A stretch of 64,000 nucleotides of DNA, from NCBI GenBank assembly GCA_964539025.1, contig CAZIFA010000002.1:310001-374000 (forward strand), written 5' to 3'. Of the stretch, positions 25,901 through 34,047 are shown one piece after another (the first letter of the stretch is position 1; the number at the start of each line of letters is the position of its first letter). A model generated the notes under the pieces. That model was not told the DNA's origin. It did no database searches and saw nothing but the letters and a program-made list of their open reading frames with translations. The translations under genes were made by a program, and so were the position numbers. This DNA comes from Micavibrio_A sp964539025. Its GTDB lineage: Bacteria; Pseudomonadota; Alphaproteobacteria; Micavibrionales; Micavibrionaceae.

Positions 25901-28900
25901 ATTTCGGCGTCATTGATGCCGCTGTCGTTCAGGCGAATGCCGTATTCAGCGTCCGTGATGACGTTATTGTACACTTTAACGCGGTCCGTATCGTAGAGTT
26001 CGATACCCGTGTTGCCTATGTCATCGATCGTGTTGTTGTAGATTTCAACATCATCGCTGTCGGAAACTTCAATGCCATCGCCTTGCGCGTTCGCGCCGGG
26101 GACGTGGATGTTGATGTGGTTGCCGTAAATGTCGGCATAGTGGCTTTCCGTGACGTTGATGCCGTCTGCATCGACCTCATCGATGTCGTTGTAACGGATG
26201 TCTGCATTATAGCTGTCCGATACTTCGATACCGTGTTCGCCGGTGTTGCGGATTTCGTTGTCCCAGATTTCGACATTGTCGTTGTCATGGACATCGATAC
26301 CATCGCCGTCGACATTTTTGATTTTGTTATTCCAGATATCGCCGTAATTGCCCTGGTACAGGTTGATCCCGTCCCAACCCGCGCCATCGATATCGTTGTG
26401 CGCGATATTAACAAAGTCGGATGGGTCGACGTAAATACCGTGCTGGCCTACATCATCGATTTCGTTGCCGAGGATGTCGACGTTGTGGCTGTCGACCAGT
26501 TCGATACCATGGCCGTCAACGCTCCAGATGTCGTTGTCGTTGATTTCCGCATCATCGCTGCTGTAAACGCGGATACCTGTGCCATCGCCATTCCATACGT
26601 CGTTGTTTTTCACATCGACATAATTGCTGTTCGATACCCAGATTCCGTAGTCAACGAATTGTTGTACATTGTTGTGTTCAACGTCTGCGCTGGCGGAATC
26701 AATAACGCGAATGCCAGTTTCGAAATCTTCGACATCGTTACCGTCATTATAGCCACCGATCAGAGCGTTATAGCTGTCTTCGACATAAATGCCGTAGCTA
26801 CCTTTGCCGGGACCGACGCGGCCATCAACATCGTTGTCTGTGATGACGAGGTTGGAAGCGTTTTTAACCCAAATGCCGTTATCGACATTCCATACATTAT
26901 TGTTATCGATTTCAAGGTTGCCCGACGTGACGTTTTCGGCATGGATGCCGTCATTGCGTACGTTGTGGACGTTGTTGCCGTTGATCTCGTTGGCGCCTGT
27001 GACGTTTGCAAGGAAGATGCCGTGATCGCCGACGGAACTGTTGTCGTTCCAGACCCAGTTATCGTTGATCGTGTGGTTGTTTCCGCCCAGAATGGTGATG
27101 TTGCCCCAGTTGTCGAGGTTGGAATCATGCACCAGGTTGTTGAGCACGGTGGTTTTGGTCGCGCCTTCACTGTAAATGCCAATGCGGGTCGTATCGTCTA
27201 TGTCGTTGTGCTGCACTTTTGTATTATGCGCGCCGCCGGCAATTTTAATACCGTCCCAGTCGACATTGGTAATGTCGTTGCCCAGAGCCGGGTTTGCGCC
27301 GCCTATCGTGACGTCTTTGGTGTGGTAAACGTAGATACCGCTAGCGTCGTCATAGTCCGCGCCTGCAGGGAAGGTGGCAACGGTGTTGGAAATCTTGTTG
27401 CCCTGGATGAAGCCGCCTTGCGCGTTGGCCAGATAGATACCATCGCCCTTGATCGTGCTTCCGGCCTTCTGGCCGATGCGGTTGTTGTTGATGTTCACAT
27501 TATTGTGCGTGGTGTTGACATGGATGCCATCGGCGCCCGTGAAGTCAACTTTGTTGCCATCGATATTGATGTTGTTCGAAGCGGTGGCGAGGATGCCTTC
27601 CAGCGACGTGTGACCGACGACGTTATCCTTGATTTCGATGGAGGTGTTGCGGTTGGATACGATACCGCGGTCCGTGCCATCAACGATATTGTTGTTGATT
27701 TTGCCCGAACCCCATTCGAGGACGATACCGTCACCACCGGCGTTGTTCACGCCATTGTACGAAATATCCATGGTCGTGCCGTGCGTTGAGAAAATGCCGT
27801 GGCCGCCCGTCGTGTGTGCGGCGTTGAAAGTCACGACGCCATTGTTCGAGTAGTCCATGAAAATACCATGGCCCGTGGCTTCGACCACGCGGTTGCCGGA
27901 AACGGTTGCGAAGTCGGAATTATCGACCCATACGCCGTTCATCGTGCTTTGGTAGACGATGTTGTTGTAGATGCCGACATTGTTGGCGTTGTCGACATGG
28001 AAGCCGTTATCAGCACCCATGACAAAGAAGCCGTCAACGATTACGCCGTCCGCCGTGATGTGAAATCCGGGAGAGTTTGGTGCGATTACGCTTTCCGGCG
28101 CCATGATGCCGGGCTGGCGGAATGCATCGGCGTTGTTCGGGTTAACCCCGGCCTGTGCGCCAAGCAGCGTGACTTGTTTATCGATTGTGATGGATTCATT
28201 GAAATAGCCCGGAGCCACGGTAACGACACCGCCGCCTGCATCGTTGGCAAGGTAGACGCCTTGCTGAACGCTGGCATTGTCGGAAAGAACGTTGACGAGG
28301 TTCGCCTGGCTGTTGATTTGGCTATCGCCGGCTTTCGTCGTTGCGCCGCCGACCGTGTTGCGGGTCAGGATTTCGCCGTTGACGTTAACCACGTTAACTT
28401 CAATGCCGCTGGCCGGGACATTCAGAATGCCAAAGCCCAGAACGCTGGTGCCCGGTGCGAGGTCATATATATTAAGTGCGCCGGTGCCGAGCGTGATATC
28501 GCCCAGAATGTTTATGGTGGGTGCCGCCAGCGTCAGATCATGCGTGGTGATGCCCGTGATAAGGCCAAAGAACGCGGACCATGTGCTCAGATCGATGCCT
28601 GCCGCCGTGTTCAGCGTTTCGGTCGCCCACAGATTGACGTTGGAGTAAGCCAGAGTATTGGCCAGCGCCTGCGCGTTGACGTTCACGACAGAATTGCCGC
28701 CGCTGATGATATCGGCCAGAACACCGCTGGTGAAATTGTTGCTGATGGTTAGGATTTTCGGGTCGATCAGGAGCGTGCCTGATGCGCCGTTCGCTGCGCT
28801 CAGATCCGTAAGTCCGTAATAACCGACGGATTCACCGCCGGAGATTTCGACGTCGCCGCCATCGCCTTCTTCGGAACCGCCGCGGCCGCTGACACGGCCG

Positions 28901-29949
28901 TTGAAGATCGCGTAATCACGTCCATAGAAAAGAACGGAACCGCCGTCGCCGGATGTAACGGCGTCAACGGACGTTTCGGATGTTTGTGCAACATCGACAT
29001 TCTGACCCGTGACCGTAACGGAACCGCCGCCGGTTGCGCCCGAAGCGTCAAGTTTGCCTGAAACGCTGACAACGCCCTGGCCGCCGCCGCTCAGAATAAT
29101 TTTTCCGCCTTTTGTGGTGACGGAGGAGACATCGACCACGCCGCTCATATTAATGACGTTGTCTACGGCGCTTTTTGCGGTGGAGGCGGCAATTACGACG
29201 GTACCGCCATTTGCATTAATGGAACCGCTATTTTCTACCAGCGCATTTTCGAGGTTACCATCAACAGCAATTTCAACAAGGTTATCGCCGTACAGATCAA
29301 GCGTGACTTTATTGCCAGCGGCCAGAACAACTTTACCCATCTTGGCGTTGATAACGCCTGAATTACTGACGTTCGGCGCAACAAATGCCGCAAGACCAGC
29401 TTCGGCGACGTTGATTTCGCCCTTCATAACGATACTGCCTTCGGGCACGTTATCGGCGAAAGGCTTGAATTCGCCGTGTCCGGTTTGAATGGCGGTGTCG
29501 TCCAGGTATCTTGTCGAAGCGATGATGGCGCCGACATTGACTTGAGAGCCTTCGCCAAAGATGACGCCGTTTTTATCGAAGATGTAGATCTGGCCGTTTG
29601 CGTTCAGCGTACCCATGATCATCGTCGGGTCGTTTTCAACATCGTACAAAACATATTTAGAAGAGTTGGAGGGCTGCGCTACGTTTACGGTCCAGCCTGC
29701 GTTGATGTCGCCGTCACCGTGGACTTTCGTGAAGTCCGTGTGCTGCGTGATGTTCGTTGTGTTCGGCACGGTCGTGTCGATGGAGATCGAACCTTCGTCT
29801 GCGACGTGATCGGTCCAGTTGTCCGCGAAAGCGGGAGATGCGAGCGCCGCGAGACTCGTCGCCGTGAGCGCCGTTGTCGTCAAATATCTGCGCAAACTTT
29901 TGCCAACAAGTCCGAAGTTGTTCGCAAATCCGTTTTGAATAAGTCTCAT
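22957..29949 (-). CDS. two-partner secretion exoprotein (TpsA), filamentous haemagglutinin-type with NosD-like beta-helix repeats
   Basis: A 2330-residue secreted protein. The N-terminus has a signal peptide (to about residue 43, SPAFADNW), then a TPS/haemagglutination-activity domain (about 45-230; e.g. NANGQIYIFDKNGVIFGEGSQV is its hallmark). A long right-handed beta-helix follows (about 580-2030), built of about 23-residue NosD-like turns with DGIxV..S...DI..N.I. The C-terminal 300 residues are unlike the rest. It would be exported by the divergently encoded TpsB. The start ATG at 29949 has GGAGA six bases upstream; two other ATGs lie within 12 bases. The only two cysteines are at about residues 2294 and 2326, near the end. 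The Asp-rich, Lys-poor composition fits a surface adhesin. Confidence 0.93.
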   Translation of the reverse strand: MRLIQNGFANNFGLVGKSLRRYLTTTALTATSLAALASPAFADNWTDHVADEGSISIDTTVPNTTNITQHTDFTKVHGDGDINAGWTVNVAQPSNSSKYVLYDVENDPTMIMGTLNANGQIYIFDKNGVIFGEGSQVNVGAIIASTRYLDDTAIQTGHGEFKPFADNVPEGSIVMKGEINVAEAGLAAFVAPNVSNSGVINAKMGKVVLAAGNKVTLDLYGDNLVEIAVDGNLENALVENSGSINANGGTVVIAASTAKSAVDNVINMSGVVDVSSVTTKGGKIILSGGGQGVVSVSGKLDASGATGGGSVTVTGQNVDVAQTSETSVDAVTSGDGGSVLFYGRDYAIFNGRVSGRGGSEEGDGGDVEISGGESVGYYGLTDLSAANGASGTLLIDPKILTISNNFTSGVLADIISGGNSVVNVNAQALANTLAYSNVNLWATETLNTAAGIDLSTWSAFFGLITGITTHDLTLAAPTINILGDITLGTGALNIYDLAPGTSVLGFGILNVPASGIEVNVVNVNGEILTRNTVGGATTKAGDSQINSQANLVNVLSDNASVQQGVYLANDAGGGVVTVAPGYFNESITIDKQVTLLGAQAGVNPNNADAFRQPGIMAPESVIAPNSPGFHITADGVIVDGFFVMGADNGFHVDNANNVGIYNNIVYQSTMNGVWVDNSDFATVSGNRVVEATGHGIFMDYSNNGVVTFNAAHTTGGHGIFSTHGTTMDISYNGVNNAGGDGIVLEWGSGKINNNIVDGTDRGIVSNRNTSIEIKDNVVGHTSLEGILATASNNINIDGNKVDFTGADGIHVNTTHNNVNINNNRIGQKAGSTIKGDGIYLANAQGGFIQGNKISNTVATFPAGADYDDASGIYVYHTKDVTIGGANPALGNDITNVDWDGIKIAGGAHNTKVQHNDIDDTTRIGIYSEGATKTTVLNNLVHDSNLDNWGNITILGGNNHTINDNWVWNDNSSVGDHGIFLANVTGANEINGNNVHNVRNDGIHAENVTSGNLEIDNNNVWNVDNGIWVKNASNLVITDNDVDGRVGPGKGSYGIYVEDSYNALIGGYNDGNDVEDFETGIRVIDSASADVEHNNVQQFVDYGIWVSNSNYVDVKNNDVWNGDGTGIRVYSSDDAEINDNDIWSVDGHGIELVDSHNVDILGNEIDDVGQHGIYVDPSDFVNIAHNDIDGAGWDGINLYQGNYGDIWNNKIKNVDGDGIDVHDNDNVEIWDNEIRNTGEHGIEVSDSYNADIRYNDIDEVDADGINVTESHYADIYGNHINIHVPGANAQGDGIEVSDSDDVEIYNNTIDDIGNTGIELYDTDRVKVYNNVITDAEYGIRLNDSGINDAEIDNNDVTNVEYGIWAKDVGKLIITDNDIDGRSGSGKGEIGIYVEDSYNALIGGYHDGNDVEDFEIGIRVIDSVGADVEHNDVTEFVDYGIWASNSNHIDIKNNDVSDGSGTGIRVYNSDLAEINDNNIWDVGGHGIELVNSHYVDIFGNEINHVGQHGIYVDPSDFVDIAHNLIHYAGWDGINVEFGNFADIWDNHIGNSGGDGIDVHDNDNAEIWGNYIHDSGDNGIEVSDSYNVSIINNEIDDSNGDGIEVTDSNYADIRWNDITDSGDDGIDVHSSDYVDIVGNDIDDTGDNGIEVTFSNYVDILWNDITGAGLDGINVLGGIFADIKNNDIYGANGGFFSIGQKGANRDGIHVENNFGVDIIDNHITGGNGGFLSIGGAGAGRDGIHVVNSDWADIRGNEVTAGSPGFLSLGGAGAKDDGIDVRNSDHADIVDNLISGVLGDGIQVRSSLFADIIANRVRFTGDDGIDVENSAFADINHNSVRNVVNNGIEVENSFDADIIGNRVRNTGDDGIFVWNSDRADIRDNRVRHTGDDGIDVRSSNHVDIVGNNIRHTHGDGIQVRNSNFLEIDDNRVRHAGDDGIDVENTFWSKITNNNVRFSDSNGIELEDSAFVTIDGNTSSDNGDAGIFVDPSSFITVSSNTVEDNKYGIHFDAVYWGHVLSNTITNNNIGLYVSGPHNGYIEVSDNTFTDNTIGAKFKSGLIDLTGPGNRFYNGDIAMYFEAFGGNTLKLKLVDDDGIPGYQTWPTTAVPTNFGGTIGEQYFEGQNTAFVYLDRNTFIDPISGEAIWLDGQHSTYYFPAEAGAFTPFTDGLTLDRLAFLEDMFHHRPDASGRGIFFFGLLPDAFDLTIAQEDLFNRFDPFNGDVTGLNVRITGLPNIPGAPGAAPGAAFNNIQTFAGGPGSTDPNALNAIETAAGGPGATNAQQAAGIEPAAGGGESANCWSDAAGIAGGGTAVNVVYGGSFSDNLSQAASCGTAF
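25185..26885 (-). repeat. internal duplication in the beta-helix (period 1008 bp)
   Basis: Two DNA segments, about 25185-25875 and 26195-26885, encode closely similar stretches of about 230 residues (both contain GIYVEDSYNALIGGY, ADVEHN, VDYGIW and GIYVDPSDFV). Landmarks are offset by exactly 1008 bp, i.e. 336 codons, so a block of about 336 residues was duplicated in tandem and its remainder diverged. The approximate limits are read by eye. Confidence 0.75.
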
Positions 29950-30360
29950 CATGCTCTCCATAAACTGGTAATTGTTATAAAAAATCCTGAGCGTTCTCTT
30001 GGAATCGTCCGGGCAGTATTCGGGATTTAATCTTGTAACCGCGCATAAATGCCATTTTTTGGACGTAATAACAACAGTTTTTAAGAGATTTTTAACCTTC
30101 TATCCGACGCCGCTTAATAAGCAAGTTCTAATGCATACGGAAATCCGCCATTTTTTATGAAAATATTCGTGGCAAGTGTCTCATATTAGCAACGGTAAGG
30201 AGGGTCAAAAGACATATATTAGCACTTGCCCCATTGTGAAGCGGGGCGAATTGCCGTACTTTCCCGTAAAGAAATTGGCTGGCACATGCTCTTGTGCTGG
30301 CCGGTTTTATGTATTAGCAGTAGGTCCGTATTCTTAAATCATAATTTCGAGGGCATTCCT
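29950..30360. promoter_or_regulatory. divergent promoter region of tpsA/tpsB with structured tpsB leader
   Basis: A 411-bp intergenic region with no gene. On the tpsB side it holds alternative pairings: GGCAAGTG (30171-30178) is complementary to CACTTGCC (30223-30230), while CTTGCCCC (30225-30232, overlapping) can instead pair with the downstream GGGGCGAA (30243-30250). A longer hairpin with about 15 pairs including G-U wobbles lies at 30271-30308 and ends in a short T-run (TTTT). The arrangement resembles an attenuator or riboswitch-like leader. The ligand, if any, is unknown. Confidence 0.45.
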
Positions 30361-32103
30361 ATGAAAGCCAAGGGTCAGTTTCATTCGTTCATTCTTGCCG
30401 GGATTACAGTTTCCGCGCTGGTTCTGTGTCATCCTGCCATGGCGCAGGTTACGCAGCAGACCGGCATCGCCGACCCGTCGCGCGCCAGTGAAGAATTCAA
30501 GCAGCCCGATCTAAAACCGCAAGTCGAACCCGATGTTCGCGTCAAGGCAGCAAAGCCGCTCAACGCTCCTGCCGGTTCCGAGAAAATCACCTTCACATTA
30601 AAGAGTATAAATTTTGATGGCGTCAGCGCATATACGCCCGAGCAACTGCAATCTGTATACGGAGACAAAGTCGGTCAGACGATCAGCCTCGCCGATCTCT
30701 ATGCAATCGCCAACGAACTGACCGCCAAGTACCGCAACGAAGGCTACATCCTGACGCAGGTTGTTGTTCCTCCGCAGGAAATCAGCGGAGGCACTGTAAA
30801 GCTCCGCGTTGTTGAAGGTTATGTCCAGAACATCAAAATTCAAAAAGAAGATCCGAACGCGCCGATCGACATTGCCAATATCGAATCTTACGCGAGCCAG
30901 ATCAATATCGGCGGCCCGCTCAATGCGCGCCAGCTTGAACGCGAATTGTTGATCATCAACGATCTGCCCGGCATCACCGCACGCAGCATCCTGAGCCCGT
31001 CGCCGAACACGCCCGGCGCCGCCGACATGCTCATCATCTTGCAATATGACCCGGTAGACGGACTCCTCAGCGTCGATGACTACGGATCGCGTTATCTCGG
31101 TCCGCTACAACTTGGCGCCGCCGCGACGCTCAACTCCATGCTCGGGCTGAACGAAGCGATTTCCGCACAGATCGTCACCGCGCCGCAAAATACGTATGAG
31201 CTTGGCTACGGATCTCTGGGCTATGAACAGCCAATCGGCCGCTACGGCACGAAAGTTCACGCGAGTGCGAGTGTAACGGATACCGATCCCGGCTATGATC
31301 TGAAACAATTCGATGTCGAAGGCCGTTCGTACATGATACAGGTCGGCGCGACGCACCCGTTCATCCGTTCCCGCGCGGAAAACTTAACGGGCCGTTTGAA
31401 TCTGGACTGGCGCCGCGTTTCGTCGACCAACAACATCGAACCGACCCGCCGCGACCGCATCACCAATATACGTCTTGGCGGACGGTATGAATTCGTCGAC
31501 ACGATCTTAGGCGCGGCCGCCAACACGATCGATGCGGAATTGTCCCAAGGTCTTGGAATATTCGGAGCCACAGACGAAGGCGATGTTAACATCACCCGTC
31601 CGCTCGCCGATCCGCAAGCCACGAAACTTGAAGCGGAGGTACAGCGTCTGCAACGCGTCACCGACAAGGTCAACTTATTGCTCGGCGCGCGCGGACAGAT
31701 TGCTAGCGACGCTCTGCTGTCATCGGAAGAGTTTGCCGTCGGCGGCATCAATTCCGGTCGCGGCTATGATCCGTCCGAAGTTGTCGGCGATCAGGGCATT
31801 TCCGGAAAGGTGGAATTGCAGTGGAACACGCCGTACAGATTCGATACGACGTTCATCGAGAATTACCAACTGTTCGGCTTTTACGATATCGGACGCGTCT
31901 GGAACGACGATGCGACGACCTCCACGCAAAAACGCGATTCCATCGCTTCCGCAGGTGCTGGTGTAAGGCTCGATCTTCCCTACGAAGTAGATGCGGATCT
32001 CGCCGTGGCATTCCCGCTCACACGTCAGGTTCAAACGCAAAGCCGGGGGACTAACCACGAACGCGACACGAAATTTTATTTCAGTCTGCGCAAGAAATTC
32101 TAA
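30361..32103 (+). CDS. TpsB outer-membrane transporter (ShlB/FhaC/HecB family)
   Basis: The partner that exports the TpsA protein across the outer membrane. ATG at 30361 is chosen (MKAKGQFHSF) because it gives a proper signal peptide (to about residue 28, PAMAQ) and follows GAGGG. The 580-residue protein has POTRA-type domains (about 75-240; e.g. FTLKSINFDGVSAYTPEQL and VVPPQEISGGTVKLRVVEGYV) and a C-terminal 16-strand barrel. The barrel ends in Phe (RKKF), as outer-membrane proteins do. It is divergently transcribed from tpsA. Confidence 0.95.
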   Translation: MKAKGQFHSFILAGITVSALVLCHPAMAQVTQQTGIADPSRASEEFKQPDLKPQVEPDVRVKAAKPLNAPAGSEKITFTLKSINFDGVSAYTPEQLQSVYGDKVGQTISLADLYAIANELTAKYRNEGYILTQVVVPPQEISGGTVKLRVVEGYVQNIKIQKEDPNAPIDIANIESYASQINIGGPLNARQLERELLIINDLPGITARSILSPSPNTPGAADMLIILQYDPVDGLLSVDDYGSRYLGPLQLGAAATLNSMLGLNEAISAQIVTAPQNTYELGYGSLGYEQPIGRYGTKVHASASVTDTDPGYDLKQFDVEGRSYMIQVGATHPFIRSRAENLTGRLNLDWRRVSSTNNIEPTRRDRITNIRLGGRYEFVDTILGAAANTIDAELSQGLGIFGATDEGDVNITRPLADPQATKLEAEVQRLQRVTDKVNLLLGARGQIASDALLSSEEFAVGGINSGRGYDPSEVVGDQGISGKVELQWNTPYRFDTTFIENYQLFGFYDIGRVWNDDATTSTQKRDSIASAGAGVRLDLPYEVDADLAVAFPLTRQVQTQSRGTNHERDTKFYFSLRKKF

Positions 32104-32118
32104 AGGAATTCGATCATG

Positions 32119-32149
32119 AAAAAACGCCCCATTGTCGGGGCGTTTTTTT
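32119..32149. terminator. bidirectional terminator between tpsB and O-antigen ligase gene
   Basis: The palindrome AAAAACGCCCC...GGGGCGTTTTT with a short loop lies between two convergent genes and has T-runs on both strands, so it should stop transcription from either side. Confidence 0.92.
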
Positions 32150-33422
32150 ATTTCGTGATTTTACGAAGTCCGTTGAGATTGGCGATGGCGACACTCAAGG
32201 CGCAGAGCGTAAAGATCATTCCTAACTGCCATGCCTGCCAAAGACCGTAACCTGTGCTGGTTATGCCGAACAGTACTATCATCAACATTGTGTAATAACG
32301 TTGCAGCAGCGGCGGAAGAGTGTCGAGTTTGTTGAATAAATAAACGGTGAATCCTATCAGCAGCAAAATCCCCATCAGGCCGAACTCAACCCAGATTTGC
32401 AGCACGGCGTTATGAGGGTGCAGCACGCTATGGACTTTTGCGAGAGGCAATCTTTCATCGGAATAAAAAAAGCGCGTGGCTTCGACGCCGTGCCCGAAGA
32501 AAGGCTTATCCATGATCTGGTCCGAAATGAAACTCCAGACTTCGATTCTATGCGGAACGCTTGCAGAATCTAGAAAAACGGGCAAAACCGTATCGGCAGT
32601 ATATCCGGCAAAAAACGTGCGCTGGATCGGTCCTGCAAAAAACGGCGCGGCCAGCATTGCGGCGATGATGCCGCCCAGTAAAACTTTCCGCGCTATTTTT
32701 TTATGCGATGGATAAAAAAGCATCAACACGCCCAGCGCAGCGGAAATCTGTGCGGTTTGACTTGCCGAATGGGCAAGGGCGGACAAAACGCAGGCCAGCA
32801 TAATCGCTGCCAGTATCTGCTTGTTGCGCTTTGTTAAGGTCCCCGTGCAAAGCAGAAGCAACACAGGAAAACAGAGAAGTGTGAGAAAAGTCGCGTTGCG
32901 GTTGATAAGGTAGCCGTTGAGGATCGATTCGGGAAGTTCTCCTTCGAAGTGAAGGATGGATTTTGTTATGCTGAACGCGGTCTCATATTCGAAAGTAATG
33001 GCAAGACCGGCTACTGCACACATCATGACGGCAATGATTGTCAGGGCGTTTTTCTTTGCGGCATTCACATCGATTGTCTGCGCAAAGAACAGTAAGGGGG
33101 CCAGCGAGAAGAAAAGTCCGGCAAGTTTCAGGCTACGCTCCAATGCGAAGTTACGATTAAATGACCAGAACGCGCTGGCAGCTGCGAGCAGGCAGAGCGC
33201 GGCAAAAAACCCGAACAGCTTTTTATCGAGCGGTGGCAGCGTGCGCGTCATCGAATAGGCGTAAATTGCGCTCAGCAAAGCTGTAACGGCAGGCAGGAAG
33301 CAAAGTGCGCGCGGCAGAACAAGACAGATAGCAAGGCTTGCCAGCATGGCGGCAAAAATCATGCCCTGTTCACGGGGGGAAAGAATTCGGGACGTCGGAA
33401 TTGCTGGCGCAGTGTCAATCAT
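32148..33422 (-). CDS. O-antigen ligase-like membrane protein (WaaL/Wzy_C family)
   Basis: A 424-residue polytopic membrane protein with about 11-12 hydrophobic segments. The large periplasmic loop (about 270-330) contains GHGVEATRFFYSD and HSVLHPHNAVLQIWVEFGLMG, the H-x-N motif typical of O-antigen ligases and polymerases. Such enzymes transfer polysaccharide to lipid A core, but the family also includes protein O-glycosylases, and the acceptor here is undetermined. It is downstream of a small secreted-protein gene in the same direction, with a terminator between. Confidence 0.85.
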   Translation of the reverse strand: MIDTAPAIPTSRILSPREQGMIFAAMLASLAICLVLPRALCFLPAVTALLSAIYAYSMTRTLPPLDKKLFGFFAALCLLAAASAFWSFNRNFALERSLKLAGLFFSLAPLLFFAQTIDVNAAKKNALTIIAVMMCAVAGLAITFEYETAFSITKSILHFEGELPESILNGYLINRNATFLTLLCFPVLLLLCTGTLTKRNKQILAAIMLACVLSALAHSASQTAQISAALGVLMLFYPSHKKIARKVLLGGIIAAMLAAPFFAGPIQRTFFAGYTADTVLPVFLDSASVPHRIEVWSFISDQIMDKPFFGHGVEATRFFYSDERLPLAKVHSVLHPHNAVLQIWVEFGLMGILLLIGFTVYLFNKLDTLPPLLQRYYTMLMIVLFGITSTGYGLWQAWQLGMIFTLCALSVAIANLNGLRKITK

Positions 33423-33452
33423 AAAAACATGCAGCCCGAACTTTGTCGGGCT
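33423..33452 (-). terminator. terminator after small secreted protein gene
   Basis: A 7-bp stem AGCCCGA/TCGGGCT (33433-33452) is followed, in the minus direction, by TGCATGTTTTTAT. It lies between the gene at 33498-33854 and the start of the O-antigen ligase-like gene. Confidence 0.65.
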
Positions 33453-33497
33453 GGCAAGTCTAAAAGCGAAACTATGAGGCGCTTAGTTGGCAGAGGG

Positions 33498-33854
33498 TTA
33501 TTGTGCCACGGGCGGGCCTGCGACCGGGATATCGCGCGATGCATCCGGTGCATTCGCGGTAGTTCCGGCAGGCATTTGCGCGGCGTCTTCGAGCGCTTTG
33601 GGCGCTTCGTTGGTGAAGTTACCCTTGAACGTGTCGTTCGGATCGTAGTTGCCGCCAGTGGTGGTTTCGATGGCGTTGAGATTTTCGGGGCTCGGAGTTG
33701 CTTCGAGCGCGACATCCTGAGCCGCGGGATCTTCCGCATTGCGCGCGGCGATATTCGCGGCTTCATCGGAAACGCCGTCCATGACGGGTTGGGTGGCTAT
33801 GACGATAGCGGACAGGGCGACGATCACCATGCAGACAAAAATAAAACGAACCAT
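33498..33854 (-). CDS. small exported or membrane-anchored protein, unknown
   Basis: A 118-residue protein starting MVRFIFVCMVIVALSAIVIA, a hydrophobic N-terminus that is either a signal peptide or a membrane anchor. The rest is Asn-, Ala- and Pro-rich and acidic, of low complexity. ATG at 33854 is chosen because AGGAG lies 8 bases upstream; a longer open frame to 33944 lacks such a site. It follows the entericidin-like gene in the same direction. Confidence 0.65.
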   Translation of the reverse strand: MVRFIFVCMVIVALSAIVIATQPVMDGVSDEAANIAARNAEDPAAQDVALEATPSPENLNAIETTTGGNYDPNDTFKGNFTNEAPKALEDAAQMPAGTTANAPDASRDIPVAGPPVAQ

Positions 33855-33906
33855 GTTTGTGTTCTCCTTTTCAAATAGGGATGGTGCAAAGAGCGTGCCG
33901 TTTTCC

Positions 33907-34035
33907 CTAAAATGTATCCTGCATCCATTGACCCATATTTTCAACGTCTTTTCCGGCGCCTTCGGCGGTGTTGGAGCAGGCAGTCAGCAATCCAATTACC
34001 ATAATTAATGACAGATATACAAGCATTTTTTGCAT
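33907..34035 (-). CDS. entericidin-type small lipoprotein
   Basis: A 42-residue protein not reported by simple long-ORF searches. It starts MQKMLVYLSLIMVIGLL and has the lipobox LTAC followed by SNTAEGAGKDVENMGQWMQD. This composition, especially NTxxGxGxDVxxxG, is that of entericidin A/B lipoproteins, thought to be a toxin-antidote pair in Escherichia coli although many bacteria have single copies with an unclear role. It lies 13 bases downstream of the RTX gene stop. Confidence 0.85.
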   Translation of the reverse strand: MQKMLVYLSLIMVIGLLTACSNTAEGAGKDVENMGQWMQDTF

Positions 34036-34047
34036 AATGGTTAATTC

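Noticed and set aside
23413..27789. Long open frame of 1458 codons on the plus strand opposite the TpsA gene
   Set aside because: It is the antisense shadow of the Asp/Asn/Gly-rich repeat codons; its translation is a monotonous Val/Asp/Ala repeat, it has no ribosome site or signal, and the minus-strand gene has clear domains.
25185..28000. Regularly spaced short repeats that could suggest a CRISPR array
   Set aside because: The repeats are coding, of period near 69 bp, and degenerate in codon third positions, encoding beta-helix turns; there are no unique spacers between identical repeats.
30181..30310. Known c-di-GMP or glycine riboswitch upstream of tpsB
   Set aside because: The conserved aptamer core sequences of those classes are not present; only generic alternative pairings are seen.
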